A stretch of 7,230 bases of DNA from Pseudomonadota bacterium (GCA_021791235.1 JAJYXA010000098.1:1-7230), one strand, 5' to 3'; shown: positions 1 through 7,096, counted from the stretch's first letter. Notes: generated from the sequence alone by a model not told the origin. Numbers and translations: made by a program.

Positions 1-300
1 GTGGGCGGCGGCTTTCTGATCGTGCCGGCGCTGGTGCTGCTGTCGGGCGTTCCCATGAAAGTGGCGGTGGGGACTTCGCTCGCCATCGTCGCGGCCAAAT
101 CGTACGCCGGTTTCGCCGGTTACCTGGGGGCGGTGCCCGTCGATTACGCCATGATGGCCGGGTTTACCGCCGTCACGGTGCTGGGCAGCCTTGTTGGCAC
201 GCGCATCGCGCACCGCTTCTCGGCGGAGACGCTCAAACGCGGTTTTGCCGTATTCCTGATTTTGGTGGCGACTTACATCCTGCTGAAAAGCGTGATCTGA
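1..300 (+). CDS. TauE/SafE-family sulfite/anion exporter, C-terminal part (5' end outside window)
   Basis: This is the last 99 codons of an integral membrane permease of the TauE/SafE (DUF81) family, whose members move sulfite, sulfoacetate or other small organic or sulfur anions across the inner membrane. The diagnostic family repeat is visible at the very start: a Gly-Gly-Gly run, then FLIVPALVL, a short turn with PMK, and AVGTSLAIV (residues about 2-30). Roughly four hydrophobic segments follow or overlap it (about 4-16, 22-44, 48-66, 78-97), and the protein ends directly after the last helix, as is usual. Full-length members have about 250 residues, so the amino-terminal half lies left of the window, and the GTG at base 1 is an internal valine codon rather than a true start. 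It lies 36 bp upstream of an ArsR-rhodanese regulator on the same strand, which supports a sulfur-related substrate. The exact substrate cannot be read from the sequence. Confidence 0.9.
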   Translation: MGGGFLIVPALVLLSGVPMKVAVGTSLAIVAAKSYAGFAGYLGAVPVDYAMMAGFTAVTVLGSLVGTRIAHRFSAETLKRGFAVFLILVATYILLKSVI

Positions 301-336
301 GGATAATGCGGGCTTGATCCTTCGTCGAGCGCCCTC

Positions 337-1017
337 ATGCCCAAACCTGATTCCCTCTCTCCGAAAAAGGCATTGTTCGAGCAGTTTGCGCGTTTGGCCA
401 AAGCCATGGCCAGCGCCAATCGCCTGGAATTGCTGGAAACCCTTGCCCAGGGGGAGCGCAGTGTCGACGCGCTCGCCGAAGCCAGCCAGATGTCCATTGC
501 CAATACCTCCCATCACTTGCAGGTATTGCGCGAGGGCGGCCTGGTGGAGTCCCGCAAGGAAGGCGTACAGGTGTTTTATCGGCTGAAAGACGAAGCGATC
601 CCGGCATTGCTTTCCATCATGGGTGAAATCGCCGAACGCCAGCTGGCGGAGGTGGAACGCATCGTGCGCGAACACTTCGCCAGCAAGGATGGCTTGCAGC
701 CGCTGCGCCGCGAGGAGCTGATCCGGCAGGTGCTGGCCGGAGAGGCCGTCGTGATCGATGTCCGCCCCGAAGGGGAGTATCGCTCGGGGCATATCCAGGG
801 CGCCGTCAACATTCCGCTGGAGGATCTGCCGAAGCGGCTGACGGAGTTGCCCAAAGACCAGGAAATCGTCGCCTATTGCCGCGGCCCTTACTGCATACTG
901 GCCTACGAGGCGGTCGAGCAGTTGCGCAAACACGGCTACAGGTCACGCCGTCTGGAAGGCGGGTTTCCGGAATGGAAGGCCGAACGCTACCCGACCGCGC
1001 AAGGCGACAAGAAATGA
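337..1017 (+). CDS. ArsR-family transcriptional regulator fused to a rhodanese domain
   Basis: A 226-residue two-domain cytoplasmic regulator. Residues about 14-85 form an ArsR/SmtB winged helix: an ANRLELLETL segment, then a recognition helix around SIANTSHHLQVL (53-64), then the wing and FYRL. A linker helix (about 88-115) leads into a single rhodanese domain (about 126-216) with the substrate loop CRGPYC, in which Cys181 is the expected persulfide-carrying catalytic residue; DVRP (141-144) and GHIQGAVNIP (151-160) are standard rhodanese motifs. The classic ArsR metal-binding motif ELCVCDL is absent, so sensing probably occurs through sulfur chemistry at Cys181, perhaps with Cys186 (inference). 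The ATG at 337 is preceded by only a weak GAG seven bases upstream. The short gap to the TauE/SafE gene suggests co-transcription, perhaps with autoregulation of that operon. The fusion architecture is known in proteobacteria, and its annotation here is secure. Confidence 0.94.
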   Translation: MPKPDSLSPKKALFEQFARLAKAMASANRLELLETLAQGERSVDALAEASQMSIANTSHHLQVLREGGLVESRKEGVQVFYRLKDEAIPALLSIMGEIAERQLAEVERIVREHFASKDGLQPLRREELIRQVLAGEAVVIDVRPEGEYRSGHIQGAVNIPLEDLPKRLTELPKDQEIVAYCRGPYCILAYEAVEQLRKHGYRSRRLEGGFPEWKAERYPTAQGDKK

Positions 1018-1046
1018 GTTTTCCCCGCTGTTGCGATGAGGGCGGT

Positions 1047-1061
1047 CTTCATAAATTGAAG
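1047..1061. repeat. Perfect 5-bp hairpin in the convergent spacer
   Basis: CTTCA (1047-1051) and TGAAG (1057-1061) form a perfect inverted repeat around a five-base AT-rich loop, 30 bp after the stop of the ArsR-rhodanese gene. No T-run follows on either strand, so it is not a standard intrinsic terminator. It could protect the 3' end of the message or be chance. Confidence 0.3.
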
Positions 1062-1081
1062 GGTGGTCAGGATAGCCACAC

Positions 1082-1146
1082 CAGGACAATATGAACGGGG
1101 CAGGCCACCGCCTTGCGGGGCGACCGGCGAACGATGTCCTGTTTTT
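1082..1146 (+). terminator. Possible intrinsic terminator for the TauE-ArsR operon
   Basis: CAGGACA (1082-1088) is exactly complementary to TGTCCTG (1135-1141), and five T's (1142-1146) follow immediately. The position, at the end of the + strand operon and just before the stop codon of the convergent - strand operon, suits a terminator. The 46-base loop is far longer than usual, although it holds a smaller AGGC/GCCT hairpin (1102-1113) that could shorten it. On the opposite strand the stem is not followed by T's, so any termination would act on the + strand. This spacer (1018-1147) holds no convincing gene. Confidence 0.35.
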
Positions 1147-1147
1147 C

Positions 1148-2455
1148 TTAGGCCATCCCGATCACAAACCGGTGCTTCCCCGAAACCGTGCGCGGGATGG
1201 CGTCGAGGACATTCACCTCCAGCCTCATCTGCGCATCCACATCCCTGCGGATGCTCGCTTCCAGCGACGCCTGCGTTTCGGTATTCAGCGGCTGCGAGGC
1301 GACCAGGTTCAGCACGAGCCGGTCGAAGTCACGCTGCACCCACTGGTATTGCCGGATCTGCGTCTGCCCGTACAGCAGGCGGTTGAACCAGGACGGGTGG
1401 ACGGTCTTGCCGCTGCGGGTGCGGATCAGGTCGTTCTGCCGGCACAGGTCCATTTCCATCAGCGGAAACGGCAGGCCGCAGTCGCATTCGCCGTCGAGCA
1501 GCCGGCCGGAATCGCCGATGTCGTAGCGGATCATCGGCATCAGCCGGTTGGTGAGCGAGGTGAGCAGCAGCCGGTTTTCATTGCTGCCTGTTTCATTTTT
1601 CTGCGGCACCGATTCGAGATGGACCATGTCGGTGAACACGTGCATCCTGCCGAGCCGGCACTCGCAGGCGATGTTGGGGATTTCGCGGCTGCCGTACTGG
1701 TTGAACACCTTGCAGCCGAAGGCCTGTTGCATCCGCTGGCGCTGGCTGTCGTTGAGCACTTCGGCGGTGGAGTAGACGCCGATCAATGTCCTGGGCATGG
1801 GGATGCGGTTGTCGATCACCACGCGCGCGACCTCGGCCAAAATTGATGCGTAACCCTGCAGCAGGACGGGTCGGTAAGACTGGATCAAGCGCGCCCATTC
1901 AACGAGTTGCGCTTCGGTGTACTCATAAGCGGCGATGGTGTGCTCGGCCGCAATGAAGTCGCCGATCTGAGCGCCGAACACCCCGCCGGGAACGACATCC
2001 TGCCGCGCGCCCCAGAAGTTGAGGATTTTCTGCCCCGGCCGCCAGCCCGACAGCCTGTAGCTGCGCATCATGCCGGCGCGCATGAGTTCGTGCTTGGCGT
2101 CGTCGTACCAGAAGGCCAAAGGCTTGCCGGTGGAGCCGCCGGTGTGGCCGAGCTTCGCCCGGCTGCGGTCGGCGGTGCCGGCCAGCAGGTCGTCGAGGCG
2201 CCGGACGGCGTCGTCCTTGTTCAGGATGGGCAGTTCGGCGATATCAAAATGACCGCGCTCTACGAGTGGCGCAAGCGTCTCCGTGTAGTAGGGCGCATGG
2301 GCCGCGGCGAAGGCGACGATGTCGGCCAGATCCTGCCGCTGTTTGGCGAGCAGTTGTGCGCGGTCGAGTGCCTGATTGTTCAGCAACCGGTCGAGATGGG
2401 CGTAACGCAGCGGATGGCGCCCGCGGTGCAGCGCGTGCCGCAGGCGTTCGATCAT
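1148..2455 (-). CDS. PaaK/CapK-like adenylate-forming enzyme (phenylacetate-CoA ligase family)
   Basis: A 435-residue soluble member of the ANL superfamily, closest in appearance to the phenylacetate-CoA ligase/CapK group, which activates a carboxylic acid with ATP and usually passes the acyl group to CoA or another acceptor. Visible motifs are the phosphate-binding loop HTGGSTGKP (104-112), YGSRE (254-258, the YGxxE motif), YDIGD (311-315, the ATP-ribose aspartate region), a Cys pair in ECDCG (323-327), and the C-terminal PRTVSGK (421-427) carrying the expected catalytic lysine. Length is normal for the family. I chose the ATG at 2455 rather than the longer frame opening at 2581, because it begins at conserved-looking sequence and overlaps the preceding stop by four bases (ATGA). 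No Shine-Dalgarno is seen, so translation is probably coupled to the upstream gene. The substrate is unknown; true phenylacetate degradation is unlikely because no other paa genes are near. Confidence 0.87.
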   Translation of the reverse strand: MIERLRHALHRGRHPLRYAHLDRLLNNQALDRAQLLAKQRQDLADIVAFAAAHAPYYTETLAPLVERGHFDIAELPILNKDDAVRRLDDLLAGTADRSRAKLGHTGGSTGKPLAFWYDDAKHELMRAGMMRSYRLSGWRPGQKILNFWGARQDVVPGGVFGAQIGDFIAAEHTIAAYEYTEAQLVEWARLIQSYRPVLLQGYASILAEVARVVIDNRIPMPRTLIGVYSTAEVLNDSQRQRMQQAFGCKVFNQYGSREIPNIACECRLGRMHVFTDMVHLESVPQKNETGSNENRLLLTSLTNRLMPMIRYDIGDSGRLLDGECDCGLPFPLMEMDLCRQNDLIRTRSGKTVHPSWFNRLLYGQTQIRQYQWVQRDFDRLVLNLVASQPLNTETQASLEASIRRDVDAQMRLEVNVLDAIPRTVSGKHRFVIGMA

Positions 2456-4209
2456 GGCTGCGTCAGCGCGGCCAGCGCATCGTCCCAGGCGTGCCGGTCG
2501 GCGCGATAGTGGGCGATGGCGTGGAGCTGGCGTGTGCGCCAGGCGGCGCGGGCGTCGGCCGATTCGATGCGTGCATGGCAAGGCGACTCCGCGCCGAAAT
2601 TATGCGCGATGTTGTCGGCAAACGCCTGAAAGTTCGCGCGCGCGCCGTCCAGCGCTTCGGCGTGGTTCCACCAGGCATCCGGGTCGTCCAGCAGCGCCTG
2701 CATCTGGCCGAGTTTTTCTTCGAGGATTGCACGCCTGACGCGATATTTCTCCAGCACGTCGGCCTGCACGCTTTCCAGCGTGGCGGCGATCTGCTCGGGC
2801 GCCATGGCGTGCCGCGGGTAGCCCAGTCCGGTCAGCCGTTCGATGGAAAACAGCATCACGTCGCCATGAAACTGCCGCTCGAACTCGTCGCACAGGTCGA
2901 TGCGCTCGCGTTCCGCCACCACGCCGGGGCGGAATTCCGATTGACCCGTGGCGTCGACCGTGCGCTTGTGCAGCATGGGCAGGTTGGCCGAGACGAAGCG
3001 TGCGCCGAGTTCGGCCTTCATCAGTCGTCCGAGCGTGGGGCCGGACATTCTCAAACGCAGCGGGGCGAAAGGGATGAACCAGTTCAAGGCCGAGGCGCGG
3101 AAGACCGCGTTGCCCGTATAGACGGTGCGCGCGGGCTGCACGCTTGGCATGGCGCCCGCATGCCGGTAGCCGATGACGCGGGTGGGATGTCCGCCGTGGA
3201 AAAAGCGGCTCAGGTGCCGCGAAAAGTCGTCGAAACACATGGCGTTGCTGGGGCTGCCATCCAGCGTGCAACGGTAGCGATGGGGGGCATCGGCTTGCCG
3301 GAAGCCGAACAGGACGGCCATGTCGTGATACGCGGCTTCGCCCGCTCCCCGCGTGCCGGGCCCGGGCTGCCGGTAGGCATGCCGCGGATCGCAGCCGGCC
3401 ATTTCGCGCAGGAAACCGGCCACGTCCTCGAGGAAGTTGCCGGCCATCGCTGCGGGCGAAACCGGCGGGTCGCCGACCACCTTGCCGGTCAGCACCTCGG
3501 CATCGGTGGCGCTGAAGATGGCGTCGAGCTGCGCGAGGAAATTCACCGCGCAGACGTCGCGGTCACCGTCGGCAGTGGCGACCTTCACCCTGAAGGTCTG
3601 GTCGGCATCCAGCGTGTAGAAGAGGAGGGGCGCATCCGCTCGCTTCATCCGCGCCAGTTTCAGCCAGGCGATGTTGCGCATGATCGCTTGGCCCTTGTGG
3701 CTGAAGTCCTCGGGGAACAGGTCGCCGACGATGCGCGACAGGTCGATGGTGCCGGGCAGCGCGGCGAGCAGCGCACGCTGTTCGTCGAGCCCGAAGACGT
3801 GCACGTCCAACCCGCGCGCGTCGAACTCGCGGGCGATTGCCCGATGCGCGCCGATCAGGGCAGGGTCGCGCGTGTCGTCGGCGATCATCACCGAAATCTT
3901 TTGCCAGCGCCCGCCGCGCTGCCCGCCGTAGCCGTACAGATTGCAGAGATCGAGCAGGCTGTCGAGGCAGGCGCGCAGCTGCTGCGGGCTGTCGGCGACC
4001 GGAATGACGACGACGAAGTGGTGACGGCGATCCGCCCCGCGCGCGGCGATCAGCGTTTCCAGCCGCCGCCAGGCCGATTGGTACGACGGCAGCAGCGATT
4101 CGTCGAAGCCGCCGTCCCACAGCGCGGCTTCGAAGCGGGCGATGGCGGCGCGCTGCGCCGCGATTCGTTCGTCTGGGCTAGCGAGCCGACAGGTAGCGGG
4201 GGAAGGCAT
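2452..4209 (-). CDS. Large divergent glycosyltransferase-like (GT-A fold) protein
   Basis: A 585-residue protein, probably cytoplasmic because no signal peptide or membrane segment is apparent. After an amino-terminal helical stretch (1-60), HHFVVVIPVADSPQQLRACL (63-82) resembles the first strand and helix of family-2 glycosyltransferases. SVMIADD (106-112) resembles the nucleotide-binding acidic strand, and LFYTLDADQTF (196-206) contains a DxD (Asp201, Asp203) typical of metal-nucleotide-sugar binding. HKGQAIMRN (171-179) and TGNAVFRAS (365-373) also look like conserved glycosyltransferase positions. The C-terminal quarter (about 470-585) is charged and helical, with possible coiled coil around 475-507. 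It is roughly twice the size of a minimal GT2 domain, and the sequence between the motifs is not one I recognise, so donor and acceptor are unknown. The start overlaps the upstream ThDP-enzyme gene by 32 bp; no other near start is evident. Read as a transferase with moderate confidence; it could be a nucleotidyl- or other GT-A-fold protein. Confidence 0.72.
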   Translation of the reverse strand: MPSPATCRLASPDERIAAQRAAIARFEAALWDGGFDESLLPSYQSAWRRLETLIAARGADRRHHFVVVIPVADSPQQLRACLDSLLDLCNLYGYGGQRGGRWQKISVMIADDTRDPALIGAHRAIAREFDARGLDVHVFGLDEQRALLAALPGTIDLSRIVGDLFPEDFSHKGQAIMRNIAWLKLARMKRADAPLLFYTLDADQTFRVKVATADGDRDVCAVNFLAQLDAIFSATDAEVLTGKVVGDPPVSPAAMAGNFLEDVAGFLREMAGCDPRHAYRQPGPGTRGAGEAAYHDMAVLFGFRQADAPHRYRCTLDGSPSNAMCFDDFSRHLSRFFHGGHPTRVIGYRHAGAMPSVQPARTVYTGNAVFRASALNWFIPFAPLRLRMSGPTLGRLMKAELGARFVSANLPMLHKRTVDATGQSEFRPGVVAERERIDLCDEFERQFHGDVMLFSIERLTGLGYPRHAMAPEQIAATLESVQADVLEKYRVRRAILEEKLGQMQALLDDPDAWWNHAEALDGARANFQAFADNIAHNFGAESPCHARIESADARAAWRTRQLHAIAHYRADRHAWDDALAALTQP

Positions 4210-5842
4210 GCTTGTCGAGCAGGATTTCGATGAGGTTGATCGCGCCGGTCAGGTCGGCCTCGGCAAACAGACGGTCGAGGTCGGCCCCGGTTTCGACGCG
4301 GTAATGCGCGACCCCGAACGACCGCGCGAGCAGGCCGAAGTCGGGGTTGGTGAAGTCGCAGTCGATGTAGCGCTCGCCGTAGAGCTGGAACTGGTTCTTG
4401 CGGATCAGGCTCAGCGTGGCGTTGTTGATCACCACCACGTTGAGCGGGATGCCGTAGTTCACCGCCGTCATCATTTCCATGCAGCACATCTGGAAGCCGC
4501 CGTCGCCGAGGATGGCGAAGGTCGGGCTGTCCTTGGCATGGCAGCGCGCGCCGATGGCGGCGGGGATCGCGTGGCCGAGCGAGGAGATGCCGGAATTCGG
4601 GAAGTAGTGGTTGCGATCGGAAACGTCGAAGTAGCTCTGCGCGAAGACGATGTTGTCGTCGAACACCAGCGCGTTGTGCGGGAAGTGCCGGGCAAGCGCG
4701 CCGTAGAACCGCCGGATCAGGTGGAACGCTTCCTGTTGCGCAGCCGCTTCATCGTTCGCCGTCGGCATGACGGCGGCACGGTGATCGTCGAGCCGATCCA
4801 GCGCCTTCGGCGCCATGCCGTCCGCATCGAGCGCGGCGAACACGTCCTCCATCACGGCGCGGATGTCGCCGCACATCGCCGCGTCCGGCTGGAACACGCG
4901 GCCGAGTTGCGCGGGGTCGCGATCCACCTGGGCGATTTTCTTGTCGGCCAGCAGCCTGGCGTCCCACAGATAGCTGGTGCGTTCGTTGAAGCCGGCGCCG
5001 AGAAAAATCAGCAGGTCGGCATGATCGACGAGGTAACGGTACGCGTCGCCATTGGACGTTACGCCGAGACAACCGAGCGACAGGGGCGTGCCCTCGGCCA
5101 CCACGCCCTTGGCCTTGAGGCTGGTGGCGACCGGAATGTGGAAGCGTTCGGAAAACGCAGCGACGACCTCGCGCGCGCCCGCCCGGATGCAGCCGTGGCC
5201 GGCGACGATCACCGGGGTGCGCGCATCCCGGATCAGCTCGGCGAACGCTGCGACCGACGCCGTGTTGCGGATCGCCGCCTTGCGCGGAAAATGAATCTGC
5301 TCGAGCACGTCGTCGTCGACCGTTTCCTTCTGCACGTTGTAGGGGATCGACAGCAGCACCGGCCCCGGTTCGCGCCCGAGCAGCGCCTGCGTGGCCTGGT
5401 TCAGCACCTGGCCCAGATAGTCGGTGCGTTCGACCCGCTTGCGATAGCGGGTGATGCCGGCGAACAGCGCGCCCTGGTCGATGGCGCCGCCTTCGCCCGA
5501 GCTTTCCTGCAGGCCGCCCTTGCCGAAGATATACGTGGAGGTCTCGCCGGTGATCGCCAGCACCGGCAGCCGCTCGGCGTAGGCGTTGGCGATCCCGGTG
5601 ACGAGATTGGTCGCGCCCGGTCCGGCGGTGGCGATGCAGGCGGAGGGCTGGTGCGACACCCGCGCATAGCCGCCCGCCATGAAAGCCGCGCCCTGCTCGT
5701 GCTTCACCAGCACGCTCTTCAGCTTCGAATCATGCAGGCGGTCGTAGATCGGCAGCACGTGCGCGCCCGGCATGCCGAAAAGGGTATCGATGCCCAGGCG
5801 CTCCAGATATCGGACGATCAGTTCGCTGACGGAAATATTCAT
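4178..5842 (-). CDS. Thiamine-diphosphate-dependent enzyme, acetolactate-synthase-like
   Basis: A 554-residue protein with the three-domain layout of the acetohydroxyacid synthase/pyruvate oxidase superfamily. The N-terminal pyrimidine-binding domain (about 1-170) has LFGMPGAHVLPIYD (21-34) and the catalytic Glu49 in KHEQGAAFMAGGYAR (47-61). The central domain (about 190-335) has FLGAGFNERTS (280-290) and QVDRDP (305-310), matching acetolactate-synthase signatures. The C-terminal domain carries the ThDP/Mg2+ motif starting GDGGF (446-450) and ending NN (473-474). Family members decarboxylate a 2-keto acid and transfer the two-carbon unit to an aldehyde or ketone acceptor. No regulatory small subunit lies next to it, and it sits with a glycosyltransferase-like and an adenylating enzyme, so a role in specialised biosynthesis is more likely than branched-chain amino-acid synthesis (inference). 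The ATG at 5842 is the first possible one, as an in-frame TAA lies just upstream; no Shine-Dalgarno is evident. Confidence 0.9.
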   Translation of the reverse strand: MNISVSELIVRYLERLGIDTLFGMPGAHVLPIYDRLHDSKLKSVLVKHEQGAAFMAGGYARVSHQPSACIATAGPGATNLVTGIANAYAERLPVLAITGETSTYIFGKGGLQESSGEGGAIDQGALFAGITRYRKRVERTDYLGQVLNQATQALLGREPGPVLLSIPYNVQKETVDDDVLEQIHFPRKAAIRNTASVAAFAELIRDARTPVIVAGHGCIRAGAREVVAAFSERFHIPVATSLKAKGVVAEGTPLSLGCLGVTSNGDAYRYLVDHADLLIFLGAGFNERTSYLWDARLLADKKIAQVDRDPAQLGRVFQPDAAMCGDIRAVMEDVFAALDADGMAPKALDRLDDHRAAVMPTANDEAAAQQEAFHLIRRFYGALARHFPHNALVFDDNIVFAQSYFDVSDRNHYFPNSGISSLGHAIPAAIGARCHAKDSPTFAILGDGGFQMCCMEMMTAVNYGIPLNVVVINNATLSLIRKNQFQLYGERYIDCDFTNPDFGLLARSFGVAHYRVETGADLDRLFAEADLTGAINLIEILLDKHAFPRYLSAR

Positions 5843-6010
5843 GACTTGTTTTTATGCATGCTGCGGTCTCGCTCCGGGTTCCACGCCCCGGCAGGGAATG
5901 GCGGAAGCCTCCGATTTGAGCACAAGATGCTCCGCTGGGGAACCGCGGGCAGCGCGCGAATCCGTCTCGATGTCGGGGTTTTTGCGGCCGTGCGGGAGAA
6001 GGCCCGCGGC
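5843..6010 (-). other. Hairpin-rich leader between transaldolase and the ThDP-enzyme gene
   Basis: This 168-bp spacer holds no convincing gene. Read on the - strand it carries four successive short inverted repeats: GCGGG/CCCGC with an outer GCC/GGC (5987-6010, directly after the transaldolase stop), GAGCA/TGCTC (5918-5932), CGGA/TCCG (5902-5913) and CCGGG/CCCGG (5874-5891). None is followed by a T-run, so no intrinsic terminator separates the two genes and read-through is plausible. I found no TPP-riboswitch CUGAGA core and no clear -35/-10 pair. A six-codon reading frame (5859-5839, MHKNKS) ends in a TGA that overlaps the ATG of the ThDP-enzyme gene. The GC-rich composition makes some hairpins expected by chance. 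Confidence 0.4.
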
Positions 6011-7090
6011 TCAGGCCAGCTGCGCGAGAAGTTTCTGGAGCGAGGACTCAAACAGTTTGACGCCGTCGTCCTGCAGGGTATTGCCGACCGCGTCCATGTC
6101 GATGCCCAGCCGCGCCAGTTCGGCCAGCTGCGCTTCCGCTTCGGCGATGCCTTCTTCCACCCGCGGCGCCGGCCGGCCGTGGTCGCGCAGCGCAGCGAGC
6201 GTCTTGTCGGGCAGGGTGTTGATGGTTTCGCGGCCGATCAGCGGTTCGACGTAGAGCAGGTCGTGGTAGTCGGGATTCTTCACCCCCGTGCTCGCCCACA
6301 GCAGATATTGCGGGGTTGCGCCCTGCTGTGCCAGCGTGGCGAAGGCCTCGCCGTGAAAGATTTTCAGATAGCGTTGATAGGCGAGCCTGGCCATCGCCAC
6401 CGCCGCCTTGCCGCGCAGCGACAGCGCTTCCTGCGTGCCGATGGTGGTGAGTTGCGAGTCGACCAGGGTATCGACGCGCGACAGGAACAGGCTCGCCACC
6501 GCCTTGCTGCGGCGCACGTCGGCGCCGGCGCGAGACCGCGCGGTGAGGCCGCGGATATAGGCGTCGAACACCGACTGGACCTGCGCGACCGAAAACAGCA
6601 GCGTCACGTTGACGTTGACGCCGAGCGTGGTCAGCGCCTCGAACGCGCTGAGGCCTTCGGGCGTGCCCGGCACCTTGATCAACAGGTTGCGGCGGTTTAC
6701 CGCGGCGGACAGGCGCTGCGCTTCCTCCACCGTGCGCGCGGCGTCGTAGGCCCAGCGCGGCGCGACTTCCAGGCTGACGTAGCCGTCGTTGCCGCCGCTG
6801 GCTTCATGCACGGCCAGCAGCAGGTCGCAGGCGTCCTGGATGTCGGGGATGACCAGCGCTTCGTAGCGACGTTCGGCATCCGGCTCGCAGGCCTTCAGCC
6901 GCGCCAGGTCGTCGGCGTAATATGGGCTGGTGGCCAGCGCGTTCTGGAAGATCGACGGGTTCGAGGTCACGCCCGACACGCCGTCCTCGGCGATGAGTCT
7001 GGCCAGGGTGCCGTCGCGGAGCAGGCTGCGCGACAGATTGTCCAGCCAGAGGCTTTGGCCGAGGGTGGTTACGTGCTGCGTGGCATTCAT
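6011..7090 (-). CDS. tal: Transaldolase, long bacterial form
   Basis: A 359-residue cytosolic transaldolase of the non-oxidative pentose phosphate pathway. It moves a dihydroxyacetone unit from sedoheptulose 7-phosphate to glyceraldehyde 3-phosphate, giving erythrose 4-phosphate and fructose 6-phosphate. Both family signatures are present: GVTSNPSIF (40-48) and LLIKVPGTPEGL (136-147), with Lys139 as the Schiff-base lysine. Asp17 (LWLDN), Glu108 (SLEV) and Asn161 (NVTLLFS) fit the other active-site positions. The C-terminal STGVKNPDYHDLLYVEPLIG (267-286) is typical of the longer class found in many proteobacteria, actinobacteria and cyanobacteria, and the length fits. No glucose-6-phosphate isomerase fusion is attached. 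The ATG at 7090 has a good Shine-Dalgarno. It is the first - strand gene seen here, 168 bp upstream of the ThDP-enzyme gene; it could share that transcript or be an independent housekeeping unit. Confidence 0.96.
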   Translation of the reverse strand: MNATQHVTTLGQSLWLDNLSRSLLRDGTLARLIAEDGVSGVTSNPSIFQNALATSPYYADDLARLKACEPDAERRYEALVIPDIQDACDLLLAVHEASGGNDGYVSLEVAPRWAYDAARTVEEAQRLSAAVNRRNLLIKVPGTPEGLSAFEALTTLGVNVNVTLLFSVAQVQSVFDAYIRGLTARSRAGADVRRSKAVASLFLSRVDTLVDSQLTTIGTQEALSLRGKAAVAMARLAYQRYLKIFHGEAFATLAQQGATPQYLLWASTGVKNPDYHDLLYVEPLIGRETINTLPDKTLAALRDHGRPAPRVEEGIAEAEAQLAELARLGIDMDAVGNTLQDDGVKLFESSLQKLLAQLA

Positions 7091-7096
7091 GGGCGG

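Noticed and set aside
2456..2581. A 42-residue N-terminal extension of the adenylate-forming enzyme
   Set aside because: The extra residues are Arg/Pro-rich and read out of frame through the 3' end of the preceding gene. The ATG at 2455 gives normal family length and a typical ATGA overlap.
2266..4233. A 655-codon open frame on the + strand opposite the glycosyltransferase-like gene
   Set aside because: It mirrors the real - strand genes and lacks recognisable motifs; codon bias explains its openness.
5843..6010. A TPP riboswitch upstream of the ThDP enzyme
   Set aside because: The conserved CUGAGA core and overall pattern are not present. ThDP-using enzymes, unlike thiamine synthesis and transport genes, are not usual targets.
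5839..6051. A 70-codon - strand frame spanning the transaldolase end and the leader
   Set aside because: It begins inside transaldolase in another frame and has no recognisable family. Only its last six codons could matter, as a possible coupling mini-frame.
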